Assembly: GCF_014649995.1 (NCBI RefSeq)
Contig: NZ_BMUC01000010.1
Location: 47,495 to 111,494 of the forward strand
Reading direction: 5' to 3'
Length of the DNA: 64,000 nt
Source: Streptomyces griseoflavus
Lineage (GTDB): Bacteria; Actinomycetota; Actinomycetes; Streptomycetales; Streptomycetaceae
The position numbers were made by a program, and so were the translations under genes. This document shows, in pieces, positions 35,102 to 43,350 of this stretch; position 1 is the first letter of the stretch, and each line of letters begins with the position of its first letter. Under the pieces are notes generated by a model that made no database searches, was not told the DNA's origin, and worked only from the letters and a program-made list of their open reading frames with translations.

Positions 35102-35234
35102 GGGTGACGACGTCGACCCCCGCGGGTACCCCTTCCCCGCACCGCCAGACCCTCACGCAACGTCACCGAACAAGCACCTTACGCAGTAATGGATGCCGTC
35201 GTCCGCCATTCCTTCGAGCGCTTTCGCCGACGGA

Positions 35235-35265
35235 CTGGCAGCGGCCGCGCGGCGCTCCCTAGGAT
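35235..35265 (+). promoter_or_regulatory. Candidate promoter of the DUF574 methyltransferase
   Basis: TAGGAT at 35260-35265 matches the Streptomyces vegetative -10 consensus TAGRRT exactly. CTGGCA at 35235-35240 is a 4/6 match to a -35 box but with 19-bp spacing. It lies about 50 bp before the start codon. Confidence 0.45.
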
Positions 35266-35316
35266 GTATTCCCTGTCCAGCCAGCCCAGTTGGCGCGGTA
35301 CTCCGCAGGGGGAACG

Positions 35317-36138
35317 ATGCACACCGGTAAGCAGCTGTCCACCGAGATCGACGCGACGGTGCCGACGGCCGCGCGCATGTACGACTACTACCTGGGCGGC
35401 AAGGACAACTACGCCGCGGACCGCGCGGCCGTCGAGGAACTGGACAAGGTGGTGCCCAGCACCCGCCGGCTCGCCCTCAACAACCGGCGCTTCCTCCAGC
35501 GGGTGGTGCGCACCCTCACCCAGGAGTACGGCATCCGCCAGTACCTGGACCACGGTTCCGGTCTGCCCACCCAGGACAACGTCCACCAGGTCGCCCAGCG
35601 CATCGATCCCAGCACCCACGTGGTCTACACCGACAACGACCCGATGGTGCTGGTGCACGGCCGGGCGCTGCTGGAGCAGGACGAGCGCACCGTGGTCATC
35701 CAGGCCGACATGCGGGACACCGACGGGATACTCGGCCACCCGGAGACCCAGCGCCTGATCGACTTCTCGGAGCCGGTCTGCGTCCTGTTCAACTCGGTCT
35801 TCCACTGCATTCCGGACAGCGACACCGACGGACCTCTCGCCGTGGCCCGCCGGGTCCGTGAGCGCCTGGCCCCCGGCAGCTTCATGGTGATGTGCCAGCT
35901 GGTGAGCGAGGACCCGGAGGTCCGCGAGTTCGTCACCGACTTCATGGATCAGGCGACCCAGGGGCACTGGGGCCGGGTGCGTGAGCCGAAGGACGTCGAG
36001 ACCTACTTCGAGGGTCTGGAGATACTGGATCCGGGTCTGGTGGAGGTGTCCACCTGGCGTCCGGACACCGAGGTGGCGCCCCGTCAGCTCACCAAGGAGT
36101 GGATCGAGTTCGGTGGAGTGGGCCGGCTCCCGCTGTAG
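35317..36138 (+). CDS. SAM-dependent methyltransferase, DUF574 family
   Basis: 273 residues; ATG after AGGGGGAACG. The opening TVPTAARMYDYYLGGKDNYAADR and the later QYLDHGSGLPTQDNVHQVA, VVYTDNDPMVLVHGRALL and FNSVFHCIPD are the signature of the actinobacterial DUF574 family with a Rossmann methyltransferase fold (SAM-binding LDHGSGLPT, acidic YTDND). Substrate unknown. These genes are often near XRE/DUF397 regulators, as here. A strong terminator follows. Confidence 0.9.
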   Translation: MHTGKQLSTEIDATVPTAARMYDYYLGGKDNYAADRAAVEELDKVVPSTRRLALNNRRFLQRVVRTLTQEYGIRQYLDHGSGLPTQDNVHQVAQRIDPSTHVVYTDNDPMVLVHGRALLEQDERTVVIQADMRDTDGILGHPETQRLIDFSEPVCVLFNSVFHCIPDSDTDGPLAVARRVRERLAPGSFMVMCQLVSEDPEVREFVTDFMDQATQGHWGRVREPKDVETYFEGLEILDPGLVEVSTWRPDTEVAPRQLTKEWIEFGGVGRLPL

Positions 36139-36144
36139 CGCCCC

Positions 36145-36176
36145 CGGCAGCACCGGCGTCCCGGCCGGTGCTGCCG
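36145..36176. terminator. Convergent terminator
   Basis: CGGCAGCACCGGC (36145-36157) pairs perfectly with GCCGGTGCTGCCG (36164-36176), 7 bp after the methyltransferase stop and shortly before the XRE stop. Confidence 0.75.
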
Positions 36177-36188
36177 ACCCGCCGCCGT

Positions 36189-37109
36189 TCAGGTGGTGGC
36201 GTAGCGTTCCCTGATCGTCCTGCGCAGCAGTGCCACCGAGTCGCGGGGCTGGAGGGCCTCGTCGGCGAGACGGTCCAGCGCGATCCGGTACTCCTCGGTC
36301 TCGTCGCGGTCCTCGAGGAAGTTGGCGCTCCTGATGTGCTCCAGGTAGACCACGTCGGGCAGATCGAGCCCGCCGAAGCGCAGATAGGTGACCGGGATCG
36401 CGGGGGCGGACGCGTTGGTCACGTCCAGCGGCACGATCTGCAGCGTCACATTGGACCGCTCGGCCATCGTCACCAGGTGCTCGAGCTGCTCCCGCATCAC
36501 CGCGGGTGAGCCCAGCACGCGCCACAGGACCGACTCGTCGATGATGGCCCACAGCTGCGGCGCCGCCTCGCGCCGCAGCAGTTCGGCGCGCCGCATGCGC
36601 AGTTCCACCCGCCGGCGCACCTCGCCGGCCGGAGCGTTGGGCAGGCCCCGCTCGACCACGGCGCGCGTGTAGGCGGCGGTCTGCAGCAGTCCGGGGACGT
36701 ACTGGATCTCGAAGGTGCGGATGGTCGCGGCGGCTTCCTGCAGACCGACCAGCCGGTCGAACCACTCGGGCATCAGCCGCTTGTCGTACCGCTGCCACCA
36801 GCCCGGTTCCCCGGCCCGCTTGAGCAGTTTGAGCAGCACCGAGGCCTCGTAGTCGTCGGTGCCGTACAGCTTCAGCAGCGCCCGGACGTCCTGCTCGGTG
36901 GGCGGGCGGCGGCCCTTGCCCGACTCGATGCGGGACAGCTTCGCCCCACTGAAACCGACGGTGCGCGCCGCCTGGTCCTGGGACAGCCCGGCGTCCTCCC
37001 GGAAGCCCGACAGCTGCACGCCGACCAGCATCTTCAGCAGGGTCGGGGCGGGCTCGGCCCGGTCCAGATAGGGTTCCAGGCGGGAGATTCGAGGCGACGC
37101 GGCGGACAT
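36189..37109 (-). CDS. XRE-family regulator with DUF5753 domain
   Basis: 306 residues; ATG 6 nt after GGGAG. N-terminal helix-turn-helix (LLKMLVGVQLSGFREDAGLSQDQAARTVGFSGAKLSRIESG, about residues 24-65) followed by the DUF5753 effector domain (LQEAAATIRTFEIQYVPGLLQT, RTRR-like EVRRRVELRMRRAELL, VTLQIVPLDV). Streptomyces has many of these, usually next to a small DUF397 protein as here; some pairs control development or antibiotic production. An imperfect palindrome (37146-37165) just upstream may be its own operator. Confidence 0.92.
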   Translation of the reverse strand: MSAASPRISRLEPYLDRAEPAPTLLKMLVGVQLSGFREDAGLSQDQAARTVGFSGAKLSRIESGKGRRPPTEQDVRALLKLYGTDDYEASVLLKLLKRAGEPGWWQRYDKRLMPEWFDRLVGLQEAAATIRTFEIQYVPGLLQTAAYTRAVVERGLPNAPAGEVRRRVELRMRRAELLRREAAPQLWAIIDESVLWRVLGSPAVMREQLEHLVTMAERSNVTLQIVPLDVTNASAPAIPVTYLRFGGLDLPDVVYLEHIRSANFLEDRDETEEYRIALDRLADEALQPRDSVALLRRTIRERYATT

Positions 37110-37145
37110 CCTGACTCCCAGCAGACCGGGCACAAGGGCGATTCA

Positions 37146-37165
37146 CACTATCGCATCTGACAGTG
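37146..37165. promoter_or_regulatory. Inverted repeat upstream of the XRE gene
   Basis: CACTATC (37146-37152) and GACAGTG (37159-37165), arms matching at 6 of 7 bases, 37 bp before the XRE start. On the minus strand GATAGT would serve as a -10 box, so a bound repressor would block transcription. Confidence 0.45.
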
Positions 37166-37265
37166 CCTCACCGCATCGGCGCGGGACAAGCCCCGCGGAA
37201 GTGGGTGGGCCGGCTCCGTTCCCCCCGGTGCCGCGCCGGCGGCCCGCGCCGCCCGTCCGGGCCGG

Positions 37266-37517
37266 TCAGACGAGGTGGTCGAACTCGCCGTCCTTGGCGC
37301 CGGCCAGGAAGGCCGCCAGCTCCGCGGCGGTGTAGACGAGGGCGGGGCCGTCGGGGTCACGGGAGTTGCGCATCGCGACGTCCCCGCCGGCCAGGGGGGC
37401 CATCTCGACGCAGTTGCCCTCGGCGTTGCTGTGCCGGCTCTTGATCCAGCGAACGTCCAACTGGCTGGCCCGCACTCCGTTGCGCACTCCTGGCACCGCT
37501 GTCTCCTTGCTGTCCAC
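37266..37517 (-). CDS. DUF397 family protein
   Basis: 83 residues from a GTG start. The core DVRWIKSRHSNAEGNCVEMA, VAMRNSRDPDGPALVYTAAELAAFLAGAKDGEFDHLV is the DUF397 signature. These small acidic proteins pair with XRE/DUF5753 regulators and have been described both as regulatory partners and as toxin-antitoxin-like pairs. Its promoter overlaps the palindrome at 37573 that also carries the divergent promoter for the gene at 37669. Confidence 0.92.
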   Translation of the reverse strand: MDSKETAVPGVRNGVRASQLDVRWIKSRHSNAEGNCVEMAPLAGGDVAMRNSRDPDGPALVYTAAELAAFLAGAKDGEFDHLV

Positions 37518-37572
37518 GTCCCACCGCGCCCGGCTTCCCTCCGTGCGTGGCGAAAAATCTCGCGCAATTTCT

Positions 37573-37609
37573 CGTGCAATTGCACGCGACCGCTGTCAGC
37601 GTGGATAAT
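37573..37609. promoter_or_regulatory. Divergent promoter with shared palindrome
   Basis: CGTGCAATTGCACG (37573-37586) is a perfect 14-bp palindrome in the only AT-rich patch of the area. It contains TTGCAC on both strands. On the plus strand TTGCAC (37580-37585) is followed after 18 bp by GATAAT (37604-37609), a good vegetative promoter for the gene at 37669. On the minus strand TTGCAC faces the DUF397 gene. A protein bound here would block both. Confidence 0.6.
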
Positions 37610-37668
37610 AGCCGCGGCGTCAACCCCCGTGTGGGCGCCCCGTCCTGACGTCGCATCGAGGAGATGCC

Positions 37669-38112
37669 GTGTCATCACCTGCGCTTCCCGTGCTCCGGCG
37701 ACCACCGGCCCCGACGGTGGAACCGGCGGGCGGCTCCGGCACGGCCCCGCCCTTCCCCCACACCCCGCTCCCGGCGGTGCGGCGCGGGCAATCCCGTCCG
37801 GCGCCGGGGACGGTCCGCGCGGCGGCCGCCACGCCGGTGACGACCGAGCCCGCCGCCGGTGCCACGACCCGTACGGCACCGCGGTGCGCGGGTGTGCCGG
37901 ACGTGCGGCCGGTGTTCCGGCCGGGACCGGCGCGCGTACCGCTCACCGTCCCCGACGGCCACCCGCCCGTCCCGGCGCCCGGTGCCGCTCTCCAGGAGCA
38001 CGGCCCAGGGCCGGGCACCGTCGACGCCCTGTCCGAGGCGTGGGGCCGGACCCCCACCGTCCCGGCCGGGAAGACGGCGCGGGCCCGGTCGTCGGCCCAC
38101 CCCCCCATCTGA
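37669..38112 (+). CDS. Pro/Ala-rich hypothetical protein
   Basis: 147 residues from GTG with GAGGAG 6 nt upstream and a good promoter at 37580-37609. It is low-complexity (Pro, Ala, Arg, Thr), with no recognisable domain, signal or membrane helix. Third codon positions are GC-rich as in real genes of this genome. It is followed 29 bp later by a HEAT-like gene in the same direction. Not recognised. Confidence 0.5.
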   Translation: MSSPALPVLRRPPAPTVEPAGGSGTAPPFPHTPLPAVRRGQSRPAPGTVRAAAATPVTTEPAAGATTRTAPRCAGVPDVRPVFRPGPARVPLTVPDGHPPVPAPGAALQEHGPGPGTVDALSEAWGRTPTVPAGKTARARSSAHPPI

Positions 38113-38141
38113 CACGACTGCCGCGGAAAGGCACCCACGCC

Positions 38142-38684
38142 ATGCGCAGCGCTTCGACACAGCCGGGCAGCGAGCGCCCGGTGCGCCACACGTCCCCCAC
38201 CGGCGTGGCACGGACCACGCCCCTCACGGCGGTGTCCCGCGTGCCGTGGGCCGACATGCAGGACTCCACCGGATCGGCGGCCGCCATCCCCCTGCTGCTC
38301 AACGGCATCGCCTGGGGAGACCCCGCCACCGCCCTGGCAGCCCTGGAGGATCTGCGGAAGCGGATCTGCCAGTACGGCTTCGTCACGGAACAGGCGACCG
38401 CGGCCACGGTCCCCTTCCTCTGGGAGCTGGCCCAGCTGCCCCACGTCACCTGCCGGGCCCGGATCATCCAGCTCCTGAAGGCGATCGCCGACGCCCGGCA
38501 GTGGGAGAGCACGGCCGCCCTGTACCCGAAGCTGCTCAGCCGCCGGGAGAACCCCGTGGTGTGGGAACGGGCCGCCCGCCAGGCGGTGCGCGCCCGGCGC
38601 GGCGACCTGAACCGGCTGCTGACCGAACCGGACACCGAGATCGCCCGGGCGACCACGGAACTGGCCCGGGCGCTGGCCGACTGA
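38142..38684 (+). CDS. Helical-repeat (HEAT-like) protein
   Basis: 180 residues. The first ~35 residues are polar; from ADMQDSTGSAAAIPLLLNGIAWGDPATALAALEDLRKRI onwards it is helical, with TVPFLWELAQLPHVTCRARIIQLLKAIADARQW typical of HEAT-like repeats seen in a family of Streptomyces proteins. Cytosolic, probably a protein-interaction module. Likely co-transcribed with the gene before it. A strong hairpin at 38764 ends the unit. Confidence 0.7.
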   Translation: MRSASTQPGSERPVRHTSPTGVARTTPLTAVSRVPWADMQDSTGSAAAIPLLLNGIAWGDPATALAALEDLRKRICQYGFVTEQATAATVPFLWELAQLPHVTCRARIIQLLKAIADARQWESTAALYPKLLSRRENPVVWERAARQAVRARRGDLNRLLTEPDTEIARATTELARALAD

Positions 38685-38763
38685 AGCCATGGGCCGCCCC
38701 GCCGACGGCGGCCCCGCCGGGAGCGCGCGCGACCTTCGGGGGACGAGTCGCGCGCCGGGGGGA

Positions 38764-38802
38764 GGGTCGCGCGCGGCCGAGGGGGAAGGCCGCGCGCGAC
38801 CC
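38764..38802. terminator. Perfect 15-bp hairpin (terminator candidate)
   Basis: GGGTCGCGCGCGGCC (38764-38778) and GGCCGCGCGCGACCC (38788-38802) with a 9-nt GAGGGGGAA loop, 80 bp after the HEAT-like gene. It runs directly into a 20-bp tandem repeat. Confidence 0.6.
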
Positions 38803-38844
38803 GCGAAGCCCCACGGCGACCCGCGAAGCCCCACGGCGACCCGC
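38796..38844. repeat. 20-bp tandem repeat, two full copies and a partial third
   Basis: GCGACCCGCGAAGCCCCACG at 38796-38815 and again at 38816-38835, then GCGACCCGC. The first copy overlaps the 3' arm of the hairpin, so the repeat may have arisen from it. Confidence 0.8.
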
Positions 38845-38899
38845 CGCTCGGGTGGGGGCGCCCCTCGCCTCACGTGGCCCGGCAGTGTAGACATGGCAC

Positions 38900-41638
38900 A
38901 TGGTCCGACTCATGGGTCGATCCCGGACCCGGTCGCCCCAGCGGCCCGGCGCCGCGGCGTCGGCGCGGCGCCGGCAGCGGAGGGGCGGCCGCGCCCGGTG
39001 GCGTCCGGTGGCGGGGCTGCGGTCGGTGCTGAGCGGGCGCAGCGTCGCCGGACAGGTGTTCGTACTGCACCTGGTGATCGTGCTGCTGCTCGTGGTGGCC
39101 GCCGTGGTGGCCCTGGTGCTCCAGGTGCAGCGGGACAGCACGCAGGAGGCCCGCAACCGTTCGCTCGCCGTCGCGGAGACCTTCGCCAGCGCGCCGGGCG
39201 TGGTCGAGGCGCTCCGGTCCCCCGACCCCACGGCCGTGCTCCAGCCCCGCGCCGAGGCGGCCCGCAAGCTGGCGGACGTCGACTTCGTCGTCGTGATGAA
39301 CACCGACGGCATCCGCTACACCCACCCCAAGCCGGACCGCATCGGCAAGCGGTTCGTGGGCACCATCGAGCCCGCGCTCGCCGGCGAACCGGTCGTGGAG
39401 GAGGTCAACGGCACCATCGGGGAGCTGGTGCAGGCCGTGGTGCCGGTCAAGGACACCGACGGCACGGTGGTGGGCCTGGTGTCGGCGGGCATCACGACCG
39501 AGAACGTCGGCGGGGCCGCGGAGGACCAGCTGCCGCTCGTGCTGGGCGCGGCGCTCGCCGCGCTCGCCCTGGCCATCGGGGGCGCGGCCCTGGTCAGCAG
39601 ACGGCTGCTGCGCCAGACCCACGGCCTGGGCCCGCACGAGATGACCCGGATGTACGAACACCACGACGCGGTGCTGCACGCGGTGCGCGAAGGGGTGATC
39701 ATCGTCGACGGCGACGGCACCCTGATGCTCGCCAACGACGAGGCGCACCGGCTGTTCGACCTGCCCGAGGACGCCGAGGGCCGGCATGTGCTGGACATCG
39801 GCCTGGATCCGGCCACCGCCGACCTGCTGTCGTCGGGCAGGGTGGCCACGGACGAGGTGCACCGGGTGGGCGGCCGGCTGCTCGCGCTGAACCAGCGGCC
39901 CACCGATCGCACGGGCGGCCCGCCGGGAAGCGTCGCCACGGTCCGTGACTCCACCGAACTGCGGGCCCTGTCCGGCCGGGCCGAGGCCTCGCGCGAGCGG
40001 CTCGACATGCTGTACCAGGCCGGAGTGGGGATCGGGACCAGTCTGGACGTCACCCGCACGGCCGAGGAGCTCGCCGAGCTGGCCGTGCCGCGGTTCGCCG
40101 ACTTCGTCACGGTGGACCTGTTCGAGCAGGTGCTGGACGGCGGCCACCCGGACGCGGCCGGGGCGCTGCGGCGCACGGCCGTGACGGGGATCGCCGAGGA
40201 CGCGCCGCTGTACCCGAAGGACGAGAAGATCCGGTTCGTCGCGTCCTCCCCGCAGGGCCGGAGCCTCACCACCGGCCGGGCGGTCCTGGAGCCCCGGCTG
40301 GGCGAGGCGCCGGGCTGGCAGGCCCAGGACGTGGAGCGTTCCGGACAGGTCGTGGACTACGGCATCCATTCGCTGATCACCGTGCCGTTGCGGGCCGGCG
40401 CGCTGATGCTGGGCGTGGTCAGCTTCTGGCGCTCGGGGAAGCCGGAGCCGTTCGACACCGAGGAGCTGGCGCTCGCGGAGGAGCTGGTGACCCGGGCGGC
40501 GGTGTCCATCGACAACGCCCGCCGCTACACGCGTGAGCACAGCATGGCGGTGACGCTCCAGCAGAGCCTGCTGCCGCGCAGCCTGCCCGAGCAGAGCGCC
40601 CTGGAGATCGCCTACCGCTACCTTCCGGCGCAGGCCGGGGTGGGCGGCGACTGGTTCGACGTCCTGCCGCTGTCCGGGGGGCGGGTCGCGCTGGTGGTCG
40701 GCGACGTCGTCGGGCACGGCCTGCACGCCGCGGCCACGATGGGGCGGCTGCGCACCGCCGTGCACAACTTCTCCGCCCTGGACCTGCCGCCGGACGAGCT
40801 GCTCGCCCTGCTCGACGAGATGGTCGGCCGCATCGACCAGGACGAGGCACAGGACGAGCACAGCGCGCCGGTGACCGGGGCCACCTGTCTGTACGCGGTG
40901 TACGACCCCGTCTCGCGGCGCTGCTCCGTGGCCCGCGCGGGCCATCCCCCGCCGGCCGTGGTCCGGCCGGACGGCAGCGTGGAGTTCGCGGACGTGCCCG
41001 CCGGACCCCCGCTGGGGCTCGGCGGTCTGCCGTTCGACGCGGCCGATCTGGAACTGCCGGAGGGCAGCCGGCTGGTCCTCTACACCGACGGTCTGGTCGA
41101 GGACCGGGAGCACGACATCGACGTCGGCCTGGAGCAGCTGCGGGAGGCGCTGTCCCGGGCCGGAGACTCCCCCGAGGACACCTGCAGGACCGTTCTGGAG
41201 TCCCGGCGTCCGGCCCGGGCCGGGGACGACATCGCGCTCATCGTGGCGCGGACGCGGGCGCTGCCGTCCGACCGGATCGCCGAGTGGCCGGTGCCGTCGG
41301 ATCCGGCGGCCGTCGGCGAGGTGCGGGCCGCGGTCACCCGGAAGCTGGCCGAGTGGGGGCTGGAGGAGCTGACGTTCGGCACGGAGCTGATCCTGAGCGA
41401 GCTCGTCACCAACGCGCTCCGCTACGGCGGCACCCCGATCCAGGTGCGCATGCTGTACGACCGCAATCTGATCTGCGAGGTGTACGACAGCAGCAGCACC
41501 TCGCCCCACCTGCGCTACGCGACCATGACGGACGAGGGCGGGCGGGGGCTGTTCCTCGTCGCCCAGCTCGCCGAACGCTGGGGCACCCGCTACCTCCCCG
41601 CCGGGAAGGTCATCTGGGCGGAGCAGCCCCTCCCCTGA
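38900..41638 (+). CDS. Membrane-anchored sensor phosphatase: Cache-PAS-GAF-SpoIIE-HATPase
   Basis: 912 residues. An Arg-rich N-terminus, a first helix (VFVLHLVIVLLLVVAAVVALVL, ~55-75), an extracytoplasmic CitA/DcuS-like sensor loop (FVVVMNTDGIRYTHPKPDRIGKRF), a second helix (~210-235), then PAS (HHDAVLHAVREGVIIVDGDG), GAF (~370-545), SpoIIE phosphatase (GGDWFDVLPL, VVGDVVGHGLHAAA, RAGHPPPAV, LYTDGLVEDRE, GDDIALIV) and a C-terminal RsbW-like HATPase (ILSELVTNALRYGG, DEGGRGLFLV). Fusion of phosphatase and anti-sigma-type kinase is a Streptomyces speciality. No cognate STAS protein is adjacent. Start has no clear ribosome site; ATG 38912 is an alternative. Confidence 0.9.
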   Translation: MVRLMGRSRTRSPQRPGAAASARRRQRRGGRARWRPVAGLRSVLSGRSVAGQVFVLHLVIVLLLVVAAVVALVLQVQRDSTQEARNRSLAVAETFASAPGVVEALRSPDPTAVLQPRAEAARKLADVDFVVVMNTDGIRYTHPKPDRIGKRFVGTIEPALAGEPVVEEVNGTIGELVQAVVPVKDTDGTVVGLVSAGITTENVGGAAEDQLPLVLGAALAALALAIGGAALVSRRLLRQTHGLGPHEMTRMYEHHDAVLHAVREGVIIVDGDGTLMLANDEAHRLFDLPEDAEGRHVLDIGLDPATADLLSSGRVATDEVHRVGGRLLALNQRPTDRTGGPPGSVATVRDSTELRALSGRAEASRERLDMLYQAGVGIGTSLDVTRTAEELAELAVPRFADFVTVDLFEQVLDGGHPDAAGALRRTAVTGIAEDAPLYPKDEKIRFVASSPQGRSLTTGRAVLEPRLGEAPGWQAQDVERSGQVVDYGIHSLITVPLRAGALMLGVVSFWRSGKPEPFDTEELALAEELVTRAAVSIDNARRYTREHSMAVTLQQSLLPRSLPEQSALEIAYRYLPAQAGVGGDWFDVLPLSGGRVALVVGDVVGHGLHAAATMGRLRTAVHNFSALDLPPDELLALLDEMVGRIDQDEAQDEHSAPVTGATCLYAVYDPVSRRCSVARAGHPPPAVVRPDGSVEFADVPAGPPLGLGGLPFDAADLELPEGSRLVLYTDGLVEDREHDIDVGLEQLREALSRAGDSPEDTCRTVLESRRPARAGDDIALIVARTRALPSDRIAEWPVPSDPAAVGEVRAAVTRKLAEWGLEELTFGTELILSELVTNALRYGGTPIQVRMLYDRNLICEVYDSSSTSPHLRYATMTDEGGRGLFLVAQLAERWGTRYLPAGKVIWAEQPLP

Positions 41639-41663
41639 CACATAAGGGGACCCGGGGAGTAGC

Positions 41664-41680
41664 CATAAGGGACGCTTATG
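41664..41680. promoter_or_regulatory. Inverted repeat between phosphatase and ferredoxin reductase
   Basis: CATAAG (41664-41669) and CTTATG (41675-41680) flank GGACG. An extra direct copy, CATAAGGGG, lies at 41641. It is 93 bp before the ferredoxin reductase start, in an unusually AT-rich patch. Confidence 0.4.
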
Positions 41681-41703
41681 AGCCCATAGACCGGACCCGC
41701 GTA

Positions 41704-41730
41704 CCAGGTTAGGCATGCCTTAACTTAGGC
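41704..41730. promoter_or_regulatory. Iron-box-like site upstream of ferredoxin reductase
   Basis: CCAGGTTAGGCATGCCTTAA (41704-41723) contains the perfect 10-bp palindrome AGGCATGCCT, and TTAGGC recurs at 41725-41730. It resembles the DmdR/IdeR iron box TTAGGTTAGGCTCACCTAA at about two thirds of positions. Binding is not proven. Confidence 0.4.
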
Positions 41731-41772
41731 TTTCCCACGAGACGCTTGTCATCGCTCGAAGGGAACCTGACC

Positions 41773-43137
41773 ATGCCCCGCCCCCTGCGGGTAGCCATCG
41801 TCGGATCCGGCCCCGCCGGGATCTACGCCGCCGACGCCCTGCTCAAGTCCGACGTGGCCGCCGAACCGGGCGTGTCCATCGACATCTTCGAGCGGATGCC
41901 CGCGCCGTTCGGTCTGATCCGGTACGGCGTCGCGCCCGACCACCCGCGGATCAAGGGCATCATCACGGCCCTCCACCAGGTGCTCGACAAGCCGCAGATC
42001 CGTCTGTTCGGCAACGTGGACTACGGCACCGACCTCCACCTCGACGACCTGCGCACGTTCTACGACGGCGTGATCTTCGCCACGGGCGCCACCGCCGACC
42101 GCGCGCTGCCGATCCCCGGCATCGACCTCGACGGCTCCTACGGCGCGGCCGACTTCGTGTCCTGGTACGACGGCCACCCCGACGTCCCGCGCACCTGGCC
42201 GCTGGAGGCCGAGAAGGTCGCCGTGCTCGGTGTCGGCAACGTCGCCCTCGACATCGCCCGGGTCCTCGCCAAGACGGCCGACGAGCTGCTGCCGACGGAG
42301 ATCCCGGCCAACGTGTACGAGGGCCTGAAGCGGAACAAGGCCATGGAGGTGCACGTGTTCGGGCGCCGTGGCCCGGCGCAGGCGAAGTTCAGCCCGATGG
42401 AGCTGCGGGAACTGGACCACTCCCCCAACATCGAGGTGATCGTCGACCCCGAGGACATCGACTACGACGAGGGCTCGATCGCCACCCGGCGCGGCAACAA
42501 GCAGGCCGACATGGTCGCCAAGACCCTGGAGAACTGGGCGATCCGGGACGTCGGCGAGCGTCCGCACAAGCTGTTCCTGCACTTCTTCGAGTCGCCGGTG
42601 GAGATCCTCGGCGAGGACGGGAAGGTCGTGGGCCTGCGCACCGAGCGCACCGAGCTCGACGGCACCGGCAACGTCAAGGGCACCGGCGCGTTCAAGGACT
42701 GGGACGTCGACGCGGTCTACCGGGCCGTCGGCTACCTCTCCGACAAGCTGCCCAAGCTGCCCTGGGACCTCGACTCCGGCACGGTCCCGGACCAGGGCGG
42801 CCGGGTGCTGCAGGAGACCGGCGAGCACCTGCCGTCGACGTACGTCACCGGCTGGATCCGGCGCGGTCCGGTGGGCCTGATCGGTCACACCAAGGGCGAC
42901 GCCAACGAGACGGTGGCGAACCTGCTGGAGGACTACGCGGGCGGGCGGCTGCCGGCGCCCGGGGCGCCGGAGCCGGAGGCGGTGGACGCCTTCCTCGCCG
43001 AGCGCGGCATCCGTTTCACCACCTGGGACGGCTGGTACCGCCTGGACGCCGCGGAGAAGGCGCTGGGCGAGCCCCAGGGCCGCGCGCGCGTGAAGATCGT
43101 CGAGCGCGAGGACATGCTGCGGGAGAGCGGGGCGTAG
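41773..43137 (+). CDS. fprA: Ferredoxin/flavodoxin-NADP+ reductase, adrenodoxin-reductase type
   Basis: 454 residues; ATG 9 nt after GAAGGG. FAD-binding VAIVGSGPAGIYAADALL at the N-terminus, FGLIRYGVAPDHPRIKG, then the NADP-binding VAVLGVGNVALDIARVLAK and FGRRGPAQAKFSPMELREL. The C-terminus has YVTGWIRRGPVGLIGHTKGDA, typical of FprA. The enzyme moves electrons between NADPH and ferredoxins for P450s or Fe-S assembly. No ferredoxin is adjacent. Possible iron-dependent regulation through the site at 41704-41730. Confidence 0.93.
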   Translation: MPRPLRVAIVGSGPAGIYAADALLKSDVAAEPGVSIDIFERMPAPFGLIRYGVAPDHPRIKGIITALHQVLDKPQIRLFGNVDYGTDLHLDDLRTFYDGVIFATGATADRALPIPGIDLDGSYGAADFVSWYDGHPDVPRTWPLEAEKVAVLGVGNVALDIARVLAKTADELLPTEIPANVYEGLKRNKAMEVHVFGRRGPAQAKFSPMELRELDHSPNIEVIVDPEDIDYDEGSIATRRGNKQADMVAKTLENWAIRDVGERPHKLFLHFFESPVEILGEDGKVVGLRTERTELDGTGNVKGTGAFKDWDVDAVYRAVGYLSDKLPKLPWDLDSGTVPDQGGRVLQETGEHLPSTYVTGWIRRGPVGLIGHTKGDANETVANLLEDYAGGRLPAPGAPEPEAVDAFLAERGIRFTTWDGWYRLDAAEKALGEPQGRARVKIVEREDMLRESGA

Positions 43138-43308
43138 CGTCCGACCGGCGAAGGAGGCGCCCGGCGCCGCGTGGCCCGGCCGAGCGGGGCGGGGCGGCGT
43201 CCGGCGGTCCTCCCCCGCTGCCCGCGGGGCCGGACGGCGCTTCCCGCCGGGTACCGCGTCTCCGGCCGTCGTTGCCCCGGCCGCCCGCACGGCGCGGCCA
43301 CCTCCCCG

Positions 43309-43341
43309 AGCGCCCGTCCGGTCCACGACCGGGCGGGCGCT
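43309..43341. terminator. Convergent terminator
   Basis: AGCGCCCGTCCGGT (43309-43322) pairs with ACCGGGCGGGCGCT (43328-43341) with one G-T wobble, 10 bp before the GH65 stop codon. Confidence 0.7.
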
Positions 43342-43350
43342 TCGTGCCGG

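Noticed and set aside
37669-38112. The Pro-rich frame as a pure artefact
   Set aside because: A good promoter and ribosome site precede it, so I kept it at moderate confidence.
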